A DNA stretch of 64,000 bases from Prochilodus magdalenae. Its lineage: Eukaryota; Chordata; Actinopteri; Characiformes; Prochilodontidae. This document shows, piece after piece, positions 12,585-24,399 of the stretch. The position numbers and the translations under genes are program-made. The stretch spans positions 248,001 to 312,000 of the forward strand of contig JAMWET010000915.1 of the NCBI GenBank assembly GCA_024036415.1, in the 5' to 3' direction. How positions within the stretch are numbered: the stretch's first letter is position 1; the number at the start of each line of letters is the position of its first letter. The notes beneath the pieces were generated by a model. It saw only the letters and a list, made by a program, of their open reading frames with translations. It had not been told where the DNA came from and did no database searches.

Positions 12585-12757
12585 GTGGTGATGGGAAACA
12601 GGGGTCACCATGGATACAACACAGATACAGCCATTTTTTTTTTTTTTGTGTCCCAACCCACCAATTTACCTGCACATGTGTACATGTGAGTTAAATAAGA
12701 TCCATCTGAAATTATAAGCTTTCTTTGTCTGGTTCCTGTGAACCATTCTGACAGCAG
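12585..12757 (+). mobile_element. Decayed palindromic element related to 10394-10670 and 62470-62660
   Basis: Starts with tagtggtggtgatgggaaac (12587-12606) and ends with tctggttcctgtgaaccatt. The internal segment atacaacacagatacagcca is close to one at 62490-62510. A poly-T run (about 12634-12647) interrupts it. It has no coding capacity. Confidence 0.5.
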
Positions 12758-12759
12758 CA

Positions 12760-13674
12760 TGTTTCTCTGGAACATTTCGGGGAACCACTCTAAATGATTT
12801 TATAAAAATCTATATGCAGTTTTAAGATTTTTGATTGCCTGCTCTGTATTGCGGCCTTGTTTGAAAAGCAGGTAGTGACATCACAACCTCAACATATTCA
12901 TTTTTTCTGTGGCTTGCTTTAAATGTGCAGAGAGTGAGGTGTATAAATGAGAGAATTATTTAACTGTCTGAGCAAAATGTTATTCAAAAACAGCCTCTAT
13001 ATTTACTCTCTGAGTTTGTGTGACCACCAGCTTCCTTTTTCACTGCTGATTGGTTTAGTTTTTATCTAAAGGTCGATGCAGGTATTTACATGATTTTAAC
13101 TGTATGTGAGAATGCGTGAAGTGTGTGTGGATAGAGAATAGAGAGCGATCTAAATCTGATATTGCTTTTTAGGTGCTCTCTTGTGCTGGCTGCTTTATTG
13201 TCCCTAAAAATCCCTTTTGAGAGAAGAATTTCTCCCCGAAGCAGCTTGTGCATAAATGATTCATACATGCCTGAAATTTTAACCACTCATTTGGTTTTAC
13301 TTCTGAGCGAGGGCAGAAATTTGGAGCTAATGGTATAGTTTTGTAGCTTCAGAGCAGTGAATAAAAAGTATTGTTTCTGTAGACATCGATTCGTCTGCTA
13401 TACGTAAGTGTGTGCGTATGTACGTATACACACATGCACAGACAGAATAAAATAGCTGCACCCAGAAGGAAGTGTGGGATTGCAGTGCTATTGGGAAGGA
13501 AGATTATAAAAATTATATATTTAGACTGATGTGGACAGTATTTAGCTAAACATACAGCAATAAGCAGTAGTGTCTCTCAGTATAGTGACCGCCATGTTTG
13601 CAAATGCAAAACGCGTGAAGTTGTAGAGGGTCCTTATGGTTTTCATGCGATAATCCATCCCATGCATCTTAAAT

Positions 13675-13675
<1 letters not shown>
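12760..13675. other. Anonymous non-coding DNA
   Basis: AT-rich, with no recognisable gene, RNA or repeat. Confidence 0.5.
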
Positions 13676-13678
<3 letters not shown>

Positions 13679-13709
<31 letters not shown>

Positions 13710-13742
13710 ATATAAATATTATAGATAGATAGATGGATAGAT
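13679..13742 (+). repeat. (TG)n microsatellite followed by an ATAG tetranucleotide tract
   Basis: About 13 TG units (13679-13705), a short AT spacer, then about five atag/atgg tetramers (13723-13742). It abuts the MITE at 13779. Confidence 0.93.
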
Positions 13743-13778
13743 TCTCTATGTATCTCTATCTGTATGTATGTAAGTATA

Positions 13779-14027
13779 TCGTCGCTGTCCAATGAAAAAC
13801 ATGTATCTCCACTTTTGTCCTTTTTTACTTTTATGCATCATTTGAACACACCAGCTGCTGTTTACATTGCGTGAGAATCTCATGATGAATGGACCAACAG
13901 AAGTGGCTCAAAACTGTTTGGAAAGACGTCTGGTTCCATTGACTTCCATTAAAGGTTAAAGAGGTTTTTGGCCTCTCCTCTAAAGTTGCCATTTTTGAGA
14001 TACTTGTTTTTCTTTGGACAGCGACGA
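13779..14027. mobile_element. MITE family A, copy 1 (complete, 249 bp, TA target)
   Basis: Terminal inverted repeats begin TCGTCGCTGTCC at the left (13779-13790) and end GGACAGCGACGA at the right (14016-14027). Homology between the arms extends inward about 30 bp through gaaaaaca and gtatctc. Both ends are flanked by TA (13777-13778 and 14028-14029). There is no transposase; an 88-codon minus frame is non-coding repeat. TA duplication and terminal repeats fit a Tc1/mariner-mobilised element. A second complete copy is at 57799-58046 and a decayed one near 30487-30687. Confidence 0.85.
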
Positions 14028-14034
14028 TATGTAT

Positions 14035-17000
14035 ATATGTTTCCATCGCTGTTGGCAACAGTAACATTGTTAAAAATTCCTCCTGCTTTCTGTGCATAGT
14101 AATTTCTATCGGTGTTTAAAAATATATGTAGTCTGAGGAGAGGCAAGAGGACTAAAGATAGATGCTTCTCCTCCAGCATATAAGCCAGTTACCTTTACCA
14201 CACGCTGCTATATCATTGACAGAGCACAGCCTGTCGTGTTCAGTTGAAAGGAAAACACAGATTATTATAGTAATATACTATTTTACATATTATTTATAAT
14301 AATAAGTCATGATGGTCATGGCCTTATCAAAATTGATCTCTGGACCACCAGACAGAGTCTCTGACAGTCTATATATGTTACTGTGCTTTTTGTAAGTGTA
14401 GGTGTTTATTTGGTCACACCTTTTCCACTGTCTGTTCTTTTGCATTTGTAGCTGTCAGTGATTGCAAGTGTGTTGGGCAACCTGATGCTCAAGAGTTTGA
14501 CCTTTGACCCGTGGCATCCCACTTCAGTCACCCCATGATTGACCCCATAATCTCAGACCCTGCAGTCCAATCATTTCTTGCCGGGTTTGAGAGTTCAGTG
14601 TGTTTTGGAATGTCACTGCTGACCACTGAAGCACAGAAATGTTTATATTCCAGTCAGGCTTTTTTGTTGGGTTTTTGTTCTGGCAGTACGCACTGCTGCC
14701 GTATGCTACAGATACTGTGATAATCTGTTACATGCCAGAATGTATCTGCTGCATCAATAAAGGAGGAGTTAAAGCAAAGTTCCAGTGAGAATCTGGCGAA
14801 TAGGAAGGCAACTTCAGCCTCATTATTTTTAGTTAGTCCTTGCTCCTTGTGGTTTGTGAGTGCTTTCATCATTTCATAAACTGAGTGTACCGTTGCCGTC
14901 AGCATGCTCGCAAGGGCTTTTCTTTCTGCTTCTGTTGTTTTGCTGATTCAAGAGCTATCAAACCTGTAGGGTGAAGTTCTTATGCGTCTTAATACACCAC
15001 ATGAACAGTTTTATAAATCTGTGGTGTAATATTTCTGTATAGAAACCGCGAAAGTTACAGTTGGCTAATATTTTTGTTGGTCTGTGTTTTCATCATGATT
15101 TCTCATTTTTAATACCATGCATACGAAGTTTTAGGATTTGGTTCTGATTTTCTGTTTTTGTCAGACAAAACTGGATGGTTTTGTACATTTTCTGATAGAT
15201 ATTAAGTGCTGTAAGTATAGCATTAATAATTAGTCCTTGTAAAAAGTATTATATTCCTCATTTCTGGTGACATTTTTATCTTTATCAAACTAATTATTGT
15301 TATATAATGCTGTTGTTTGTATATACAGTACTGTAGAAATTCTGGATGTAGTTTTGTTGTGGCACCCCACCATGGGTCATTGTATATTAGCGCTTGGCTA
15401 GCATTATCTCGGGAAAGTGTAAAGCTTTTACTTAATGTTTTTGTACCAGTCTGGGTGGATCAGATCAAACTGCACAGCTCAGTTCTGTGATATCTTATAT
15501 TATATTGTTATGATGAGTACACTTACAGACATAGAAACATTAATATATTAACATGAAGCAATTTTCAGGAGCTCATTATTTTTGTTGTATTGACACACTG
15601 CCTAATTGCATCGAGCTGGATTATGTGTTCTGTGAATGGTCGTACTGCAGCTGTTTGCATATGGTTATATTAGATTGCTGTTCTCCAAGTAGTGGAAAAT
15701 AATGTGCTATAATATTTCATGTTGCCTGACGTTCTTGCTGTTTGGCGTATATTGATTCTATTATATTTTACCTTTTGAAATTGACTTTTGGTCAGTTGGT
15801 CACACTGTCCCATCCTCTCTTAGGAGGTTCCACAGAGGCATGCAGGATAAGACGTCTGCTTGAGGCCACATTCTGCAGGACATGGGGTTAAATTTTCAGC
15901 ATTCCCCCCATTCCTGCCAATTACCGTACTCCGATCATGTTAGTGGGCTAAGGCCCAGCTATGCACATAAGGCACATACTTCAGCGCTATAAGATTAAGG
16001 GAAAAGCTTATGTAGGTCTGTGTGTGTAGACAAGGGAGCCACTTTTGGGTTTCCAGGCCAGAGCTAAAAATGAATCGGTTTGCAGGTGTCTGCGCTCAAT
16101 TATGCCGTAGTAAACCCTGTGGCGCTTTGGCCATTAGGGCACGTTTTGCTCCACAAATGGTGCCTCCTTGTTTTTCCAATTTATTAATTGATGTATTTGT
16201 TAATTAGTTTAGTATTTGTTTATTATTTATTATTATAGTTTATCCATTAATTCCATAATATTCCATAAAAAAACGGTTTATTTATTTAATGGTTATTTCC
16301 AGTGGCTTCTTTTATGGTCTGTTTTGTGTTTTAAGCTGGCAACACATTTGCGGTATTCCACAAAGCAGCATTTCTTGATAAGCCTGATAATTTGTTAAAC
16401 ATTTAGGATTATACTTATTATTCATTATTATTCATCATTGTATTATTATACTGCTCCCACTGGATTGGCTTTTTTTAATTTTGGGCCTTAAGATTTTTTT
16501 TGGGGGGGTGGGGCTTATCAGGCTAACTGGGAAATCCTACTTTTTGTCCCCCGTGCTGAACACATCTAACTTTTTTTTTGTTTTTTTTTGTCATTTATTA
16601 AAATACACATTTACATTTATATTTATATAATTATTTCAGTAATAGCGACTACCCAACATTAACGTACAGCAGATAATATGATATCGTATAATATAATCTC
16701 GTTGTTTTGACCAGAATCATGTGCAGGATAGGAGGAATATGTTGACGCTTCCTAAAGATATATTATCACTGCACTGCAGAAGTAGCTGTACAACCTTGAT
16801 TTGGTATTATGACCAGGTTAAATTAAATTTCATTAAATCTGAAGGTGTGATTGGTCCTAATGTTTACAGCACACCGTAAACAAAACCGTGCTTGGTTAGC
16901 AGGCTTGTGTGCATATTGCACCCCGTACCGCAAAGAGCAATTTCACCATAGCGATTAACAGATGCCATAGCCAAACAGTCAGATGCGTCATCACGCAGAT

Positions 17001-19790
17001 TCTCTCTGAATCTGTTTTTTTGCCCTAACCTTCAGGAAAGCGGTTAGTGAACCCCTATCAGAGTTCATCAGAGTTCCTCTGGTCTTTATGTACGGCGAGC
17101 AGTCCGAGGGGAGGACGGGAAGAAAAAAAGCCAGTGCATTCATCTTGACGGCCTGTCAGAGAGAGGCGTGTAGGAGAGGAGGCCGCTGTCACACATTTTG
17201 ACACCTGTCCCAGAACGAGCAACCTCTAAATAACACCAGAGCTGTTAAATCGCTGGGCTGGACATGACTGGAGCGCTATGGCAACCTGACAGTGCGTGGT
17301 TGCTGGACAAATATCATCACTGCATTTTCAGCATGAGGGAACAAAGGAGGACCGTGAGACGCTTTTAGTGACCCTCTGTTTGGTGGCTCTGCGTGGGTGT
17401 CGGATGTCAGATGTTGTGTGCCGTTCTGAACATGACTGAGTCATCGGCTGGAAACGGACGTCAGCATGACCGAAGGCATATGCGCTGTATGCTTCTGGGT
17501 TGGGTTGCTCACATCCGCTTGGCGTTTATGGCTTTTTTTGAGGAGTGGTTATAGCAGTTTAAAGAGAACTTCTGCACCGCAGAATCCGTTTTCTGAGCAT
17601 GTTGACTATTTTATATCATTTTTGCAATATGGTTGCTATACTTCATCTTGTCCATGTTTCATTAGCTTTTTAGGTTTAGCTTTTGACCTAAATAGCTCCC
17701 CAAACCATTATGCCTTCAGAATTTTTTCAGTAATAGGTTCACTTGGCCTCAAGTGCTAATATATTTACAAGGCATGACAAGAACATGAGCCTACTGGCTC
17801 ATTACACGCCAAAGAAGCCTCACTGATCAAGCATAGCTGTCAGGTCCCACACTTTAGTAAGGCTCCTGTCTGTTCCCTTTACTGTGGTCTTATGGCAGTG
17901 AATTTAAATCTGAATTTAAATCTGAAAAATGTTATTTAGCTTATGCCTGGACATCGCAGAACTAACCAATGCATAGTTCAGATGCGTGTTTGCAGTGCAG
18001 TGACTGCCATCGTTAGCCAGTGCAGCCCCTCTAATTAAAGGCAAGAGTGCAGATGCTGCGTGCTTAGCAAAATGACCAACAACTATACTGCCCTCTTGTA
18101 GCCTCAAACATCTCCCTACTGGAACTGATTTGATTGCTTTGAGAAGTTCAGGAAGGATTGTGTACAGTCTCCTGAATGTTTTACAGTTGAATAGAATAAG
18201 AAGAAAGAGCAGGTTTCATGGCAGTGACATTGATTTGTCAAGTTGCAGAGATATCTACTGAAGTCAAACTCGTAACCAGCTAGCCCGTACCCGTCGTGTC
18301 TGTAATACCCCTTTAGGTAATACCTCAGAAGGTGGTAGCGAGTCACCATTCTGACGAGAGGCTGTCCTGACGGCATATTCTAAGCTCTTGTCCGTCATGT
18401 TGAAGGTTCTGCTTGTGGTTAAATCCTTTACCCCTAAGGGTTTCAGGGCATTATTTGAAGATGCTTAAGTTAAAACATAGCACCCCTGTTTAATGTGTGT
18501 ATATTAAAATGTTCAGAACAACTCTAGCTCTCTCTGTAACAGTAAGGCCATTTGACCTAGGGAACTGTCTAGTGAAAGAATTTCACCCAAAAGCTGAACA
18601 TTTCAGATTTTTAGAAATTTTTTATGTCTCTTGTGGAAAAAGTGCCACAAATTAAGCAGCTTTAAACATCTTACCATTCCACATGTGTCCCTGTGTTGAG
18701 TGAAAGAATAAAAGAGAAAAATTTCCGCTGTGTCCGTTTCATACAAACTGTAGACAGATACATGAATTCACCAATCATGCGGAGGTGAAAGATCAACACT
18801 CAAATCCACCAGTTACACACCGTTATAGGCAGATGGCTTGCATCTTATCCTCTCTTCATGGTCTCATAACTCAGTTTGTGAGTCATGTGCAGTCTAGTGA
18901 TGGGATGGAATGAAAAGGGCCAACTCTACAGGTTCAGGGAAGTTATGAGCCGCATTTCTACACAGTGTTATTACAGCCGTATTAATGGAAAAATCAAGAA
19001 ACATCACATTAGATGTGCGGGTGCATTTGTCAAACATATATGGTTAAGGAAAGGTAGCCAATGAAAGGTAGAAGCTAAAGCTTGATAAGTGACCATTATA
19101 ACAATCAAGCGGAGGAGACGGGACTGCACCATTTCTGGTGATATTTGCCCCCTATGTGATGTCAGGGTCGATTTACATTAATGTGCTGTGGAATCCAACC
19201 ATATACAGTCACACGCTATTTTCCAAGTCTAGGTTGTGATTCTCATAATTAGCATTATTACGAAGTGCAATATCAGTAAATGTTAAGATGGTAATGGTAA
19301 GAATCGGTACAGGCTTGCTTGAAGGCTCGGCCTATTGCTGGTACAAGGAAGTACTTTGCATTTATTACACATTGAAACATAAAGACATACAAAGCTGCAA
19401 GAGAAGAATGTAATAAATACTGACTGGCTGTAAATAGTTACTAATGACTGTCTTTTAGGGGCTGGGCAGTTTAGAAAAAATGTAATTGCTGAATTAAACA
19501 TCCGCTCTAACTGATTCAGTGCTCACTGGTTAACCTCTAAAAATTTTGGAAACCTGTGAGTGGTATAACCGTCTGGCTGTGTGACTTCCTTCTGGCGTGT
19601 TTAAATATTTGTGCCTTATTTTTTTTAATATTATCAGGAGCAAAAACGGTAAACGGCCTAGTAACTAATACAACCAGATTCATTCTTCAATCAATACCAA
19701 TGCAATGCAAACTCAAATTCCTCTACTTCCACCTTGACAGATGACTTTGAAGCTGTTGTGTACAGAGAGGAAGCTTGCGGGGCGACTAAA
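14035..19790. other. Anonymous non-coding DNA
   Basis: No exon or named repeat recognised over nearly 6 kb. Local features are poly-T and G runs at 16490-16515, very AT-rich stretches at 16200-16700, and a 15-bp near-tandem gaatttaaatct duplication near 17901-17928. The 17030-17300 part is GC-richer and repeat-poor and could hold regulatory sequence. Confidence 0.5.
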
Positions 19791-19850
19791 CGTGTTGTCA
19801 TAAGTGCCCAGCCACGTTGTTTGCTGGTGGCCAGAGTGATCAAACCGCAG

Positions 19851-19940
19851 GGCTGGGGGAGGTGAGGGAGGGAGGGGAGGGGGTTGAAAGCTGACATCAC
19901 ATGCCGAGATATTTTAAAAGGGGCCGAGAGGCAGGGGAGC
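19851..19940 (+). promoter_or_regulatory. Core promoter of the 20.1 kb exon: G-rich, CRE-like and TATA-like
   Basis: In order: a G-tract gggagggaggggaggggg (19866-19883), which has the four G-runs and 1-nt loops of a G-quadruplex and could also bind Sp1/KLF proteins; tgacatca (19892-19899), one mismatch from the cAMP-response element TGACGTCA; and attttaaaag (19911-19920), a TATA-like box. Transcription would then start near 19940-19950, about 205 bp before the ATG. Position, order and spacing suit a vertebrate promoter. Factor binding is inferred. Confidence 0.55.
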
Positions 19941-19941
19941 T

Positions 19942-20151
19942 CGCTGTGACCACGCAAAGCCAGACCAGACTGTCTAAAAGAACATTCAGGAACCGTGCAG
20001 TGCGACTCAGAAAGTGAACCAATTATTCCGTGGCTGTGTGGAGGCCCATCAGTTTGCTCTTCCGGGATATGACCCAGTAGGTCCTGCTTTACTGGCAATG
20101 CTCCGGCATTGCCCTATCCCTCGCTTTTCGTCAGCCAGCCCTCAGAGAAAG
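19942..20151 (+). other. Predicted 5' leader with a micro-uORF
   Basis: The interval between the TATA-like box and the chosen start. It contains a three-codon upstream ORF, ATG-ACC-CAG-TAG (20069-20080), in a different frame. A second ATG at 20098, with G at -3, is in frame with the main start and would add 18 residues (MLRHCPIPRFSSASPQRK). The exact transcription start is unknown. Confidence 0.4.
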
Positions 20152-20322
20152 ATGCCCAAGGCCGCGGGCAAGGAGAAGGCGCCGCAGGCTCTGCCCAAGA
20201 GCCAGGCACTTGAGCTGGCTGACCCCAAAGAAGTAGCCAAAGAGCCACTTCCTCCGCAGAAGGTGCTGAGAATCTTCAGCATTAACATCATCGCACAGGG
20301 CCTGCCCTTCTGTCGCAGGCGG
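20152..20322 (+). CDS. First coding exon of an unrecognised protein (57 codons, then splice donor)
   Basis: I do not recognise this protein. The exon encodes a hydrophilic N-terminus rich in Lys, Ala, Pro and Glu (residues 1-37, starting MPKAAGKEKAPQ), then a hydrophobic stretch VLRIFSINIIAQGLPFC (residues 38-54) ending in Cys-Arg-Arg-Arg. That could be a lipidated or membrane-apposed anchor, or the start of a folded domain. Support for coding: codons are strongly G/C at third positions (GCC GCG GGC AAG GAG), unlike the AT-rich surroundings; the ATG has A at -3; and the frame stays open to a consensus donor GTAAGT at 20323-20328, leaving a phase-0 junction. A TATA-like promoter lies about 240 bp upstream. 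An in-frame ATG at 20098 could give a 75-residue version. The frame continues into the intron for 32 codons, which is not coding. I see no second exon in the window, so the first intron would exceed 43 kb, as is common for alternative first exons of large neuronal or signalling genes; that last point is inference. Confidence 0.6.
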
Positions 20323-23300
20323 GTAAGTCCGGGCTTGGGGGGAGTTTTGTGCTTCCATCTCCTAGCATGGACGTTTCATAGGTCTAGCTGGTGGCCATTT
20401 TGTGGCCTGACTTGCTAAACAATTGTTGGTTCCCCTTGCCCACAGTGTGGAACTTTGAGTTTGCCTAGGATAAAAATAAGATGGGTAAACTTAATAATTT
20501 TCGTGTGTCACTTTTGCTTCCTCTTAAATGATAGTTATCATTTGGATAAGTGTTAAAAAATTAATTCCAAAGAAGCTGCAGTTCCCTTATCTGATTAGTG
20601 CCGAGGTTTAAAAGTGGGTATATATGATGCATACAGTAATTGTACAAATTTAGATTAAAATTGTACACTATATTTAGAGGTTTTATATTATAATGTAGTT
20701 TAGATTTTACACAATAACTATTTAGTTTAATAATTATAACGAGTTTAATAATCTTGGCATGCTTCTGCTGCATTCTCAAAATAAGATCTTAGACATATCG
20801 TAGCTATTTTGTTTGATCACCACTTCTTAAATATGAATGTTAATTTTATTAGCTCTTGATCTTTAAAGACAATTAATTTCAGCAAAATTTTTTTTTTTTT
20901 TTGGTAACTTCATTGGAGTCATGTTCTTTGATTACAAGCTTCTGAACTGTTCCAGCCTAATATTTGCCTTTTTTAAATAAGAAGAGTGCTCCTAATAAAC
21001 AGGTGGCCTGTTTAATAGAATAGCCAAAGTTACAAACTTACAAAACAGTAAATTAAATTTAAACTTTAGACTTTTAAAAAAAGAGCTTATGGTAATGTGA
21101 CCAGGTGACCCCAGGTCCTAATTTGGTTACTTGCTGGTTCCTGTTCACTTGAGCACTTATTCTTGTTGAATAGATGTGACATATCTAAATTAGAGTAGTG
21201 AAGTGTTTCATGTTGGGCGAAAAAGTCTTGCATCATGATTCACGTTTCAGTCTTCCCTGTCCCCGTCACTCTGAGGCCAACACTGACAGCAGTTGGTACG
21301 GCAGGCAGGATCCTGAATATAGCACCGCTAGTCTCCTCCACGTTAAAAGCTGTCACCCTGTGCTACATTGCTGTCATTTTAATGGGACTTGCGAAGTCCT
21401 CCAGAGATAGTTTGGCTATGTCAGATGTCAACATTTATGCTGAAGCCATCTACTGTAACCAGGGTTAGACGTGGATGGACAGATACACAGAGAGGGAAAG
21501 TGTTTCAGATGGCGTTTGCTGGTCGGCACTAATGCCATACAGCATGTTCTCGAAAGAACAAAATAACCACGCTGGCATGGTTTGGGCATCACGTGCCCCG
21601 CTCCTCCTTCAGTGGCCTCTAAGACCCAAACCCGTGACCTTAAAAAGCCTGGCAACCAGGTTACTATCTTTAGGCCTTGTGACGGAACGGGGGCGACACC
21701 AAATGTATTGATCTTTTGTCAAAAACGGCTTCTACATTTGGGTTTCCCACATTGCTAGAAATTATACCTTAGCAAATGAAATGATCTTGCGTCTGGTGTA
21801 ATGTCTACTGTTTATGCCTGTAAGATGGATGGTACAGGACTATTTTACTAATTGGTAGATTTTTGAAGAAGTGGAATTCTTAATATATTGGCAGAATAAT
21901 AAACTTTAAAAAATGCCATTTATAATAAGTTTAACAATATTGTAATGTTTCTGTAACAATTTCAGAATAAGAAATATTAGACATCCCAAGTCAGACAGCA
22001 TGGCCTGCTCATATTGCAAAACCAAGTTGATTTGACTATCCTTTTTGAGAAATTTGTTTGGTGTTTCTTGTCTCCAGTTTTGCCACCATTCAATTGAATT
22101 CTTTTAGCGCAGTAATGATTTGAGAGTAAGATTATCCAACCTATTTCTGATTTCAAGCCAATGTTGATAATTTTGTTTATTTCAAGAAATGATGCCTGAA
22201 ACGAGCAGTGCCGACAGAATGAGACATGCTCAGTAGGCATCGGCTAAACTAAAGTAGAAAAGTTTGTAGAAATAAGTTTTGCTAACTCGTAAAATGCTTT
22301 GCTTGTTGATGAGACTGCGTTTTAACTAAGCAGGTGGTTTTAAACCGGGCGTGGTCAGAAAGGGGACATACCGCGGTCAAAGTCGAGTGCATGTTACTGT
22401 AGGACTGCAATGTTACACCTCGACAACTGGCCCCAGCTTACCGTGCTGCTTGTGACCGGAACCTAAATTAAGCTGTTCATCTTGATGCTGGATAGCAAAC
22501 GAACGCGTGGGCCGGACGAAGGGTACCGGACAAAATCGTTTACCATTTTGAGAAATCGCTGCTGTCCTCAGGGGCTCATTCCATAGCGAGCTTTATATAG
22601 TTTTTCTGATGCCAAAGCTTGAGTAAAACTGGTTTGCTATAATCGTTGCGCTGTCAAACTGAGCTCGACATCTCTAATTATTGCCCTGCATGGGAACTAA
22701 CTGCGTTCTCAGATAAGGACAGTGCCTGTGCTTTCAGCTTTGTGTTATAGAAATGGACTGTGTAGGAGAAATCCATTAAATGGCTTGTGAAAAACCGGTC
22801 CAGATAATGTACGGTTGCAGTACTGAAACCATCTCTGTTTTGAAAGAACATGATACCTGGAGAGGGAGTATAATAAAGGGGAGGTGGGAGGCAGACAAAG
22901 GAGCAGGAAGTGTGCGACAGGTGGAATAGAGTAGAGAGTGGAATGAATGTGTAGGTGGATGGGAGAAAGAAAGGTGCCACCGTCTGGCTGATCAGTGGTG
23001 TTTATGCCCTTCCTGTGGGTTCTGAGGCCAAAACTAGGGTGGAGAACACGGGCAACTTTTATGCTCCGCCCACCAAGACTGCTATTCAGAAGTCTCAAGG
23101 CACTTGTTATATTAACGGTTTTGTTATTCATATAAATGCTCAGCCACAGACATCGTCAACATGTTTCTATACATATTGAGGCATGTAATAATGTGATTCT
23201 TGTTTCTAATATTCTTTGCAATAAGCTATGGTAAGACTGTCTTCGACCTGAAATAATTCAAAATAGCTTGAATGATGTCATATTCTTAAAGTTTCTTACT

Positions 23301-24220
23301 GAAATATTACATATGTGGACTACATGCAGTATGCAGTGCTGAGGTAGTATTTCTTCCAGTTATAAAAAAGTTTATTAAATAAAACGTTCACCTGAATTTA
23401 TCACTGAAAAACTGACACATTTACCACTTTTATAAACTCACATTATTGCAAACTATACAGAAGTACTTAATGAGTAGTACTTAGCAGCATCAGCAGCAGT
23501 ATTAACAGTATTTGTAGTAATAATAATTTTTATTATGCTTATGTTGCTACTGTTTTATTCGGGCGGAGGTATCACAGTGTTAGTATGGAGAAATTGCATA
23601 TAGTTGTCTAAAGTGCCTCCAAATTGTTCAGTGTGAAGAAATTCTTTTTTTTTTCTAAAGACAAAGTGAATAAACTGCTAATATACTCCTAATATCTATT
23701 TGCATTGATTATCTGCCCTGCTATATTTTCCTCCATTTAAATATGATTATAATAATTTCATAGAAAATAATGTAGAAAAGCTTTTTATCTTTCTGGACAC
23801 ATTTAACATTTCTTCATGTTATTTAGAGTTTCATAATGATAATCTGAACCTGGGAACAGATTAGGATTATTATTTACATTTATTTACATCCAAAAGATCT
23901 TGATACAAATTGTAGGCAGTTGTGAATGTTGGAGTCTGTAGAATTTGAGAGATTTGGTTACAAGTCTGTCAGCCTCCTGTTCTGCACCAGCCATTCCCAA
24001 TCTTAAAACCGGAGAAAGGGTTATGGTGTAATAATGCGTCCTCGATATGACCAGTGTGCGTGCGTTCCCCTGGGACCTCTAATGTTTGAGGAGAAAAGAT
24101 TTTGTTCTTCAGCCTCTACATTCAAAAAAGAGTTTCTCCTGTCCTCTTCTTTACCCTCACCTTGTCAAATCGTGCAGGCAGAGGTGGGAGAGGCTCCATT
24201 TGGCGTGAGATTGAGGAAAT
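20323..24220 (+). other. Start of a predicted long first intron
   Basis: Begins with GTAAGT. It is AT-rich with poly-A/T runs (such as 20886-20902 and 23646-23655) and has no recognisable exon, RNA or transposon. Frames at 21198-21468 and 22745-23131 are short and overlap frames on the other strand. Confidence 0.45.
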
Positions 24221-24232
24221 AAGGAGCGCCGT

Positions 24233-24330
24233 GCTGCTGCTGCTGTTGTAGCAGCCGACCCCCTTCAAACTTTTCCACAGTGAAAGCCAGGCTCCCCCTG
24301 GCTCACGCTACAGCAGCAGCTGCTGAAGGG
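24233..24330. repeat. CTG-rich imperfect inverted repeat with nested hairpin
   Basis: The left arm ctgctgctgctgttgtagc (about 24239-24257) pairs with the right arm gctacagcagcagctgctg (about 24308-24326), allowing two mismatches. Inside the loop sits a second hairpin, agccagg-ctccc-cctggct. The block is GC-richer than its surroundings and lies in the predicted intron. It could form a branched RNA or DNA structure; there is no evidence that it is a microRNA. Confidence 0.55.
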
Positions 24331-24399
24331 GGGCTTCCTCTCAGGCTGCCATGAAAGTGCTGACTGACTTCAGAGACAGCAGCTGGCTCCAGTGAATGG

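Noticed and set aside
15830..15990. Possible second tRNA-like SINE
   Set aside because: Only a weak B-box-like ggttaaattttc is present; no A-box at correct spacing and no tail.
20014..20418. 134-codon frame as the full gene
   Set aside because: It begins at GTG, not a normal eukaryotic start, and its last 32 codons lie beyond a consensus splice donor.
23341..23362. let-7-like seed tgaggtagta
   Set aside because: The flanks do not fold into a microRNA hairpin and the match stops after the seed.
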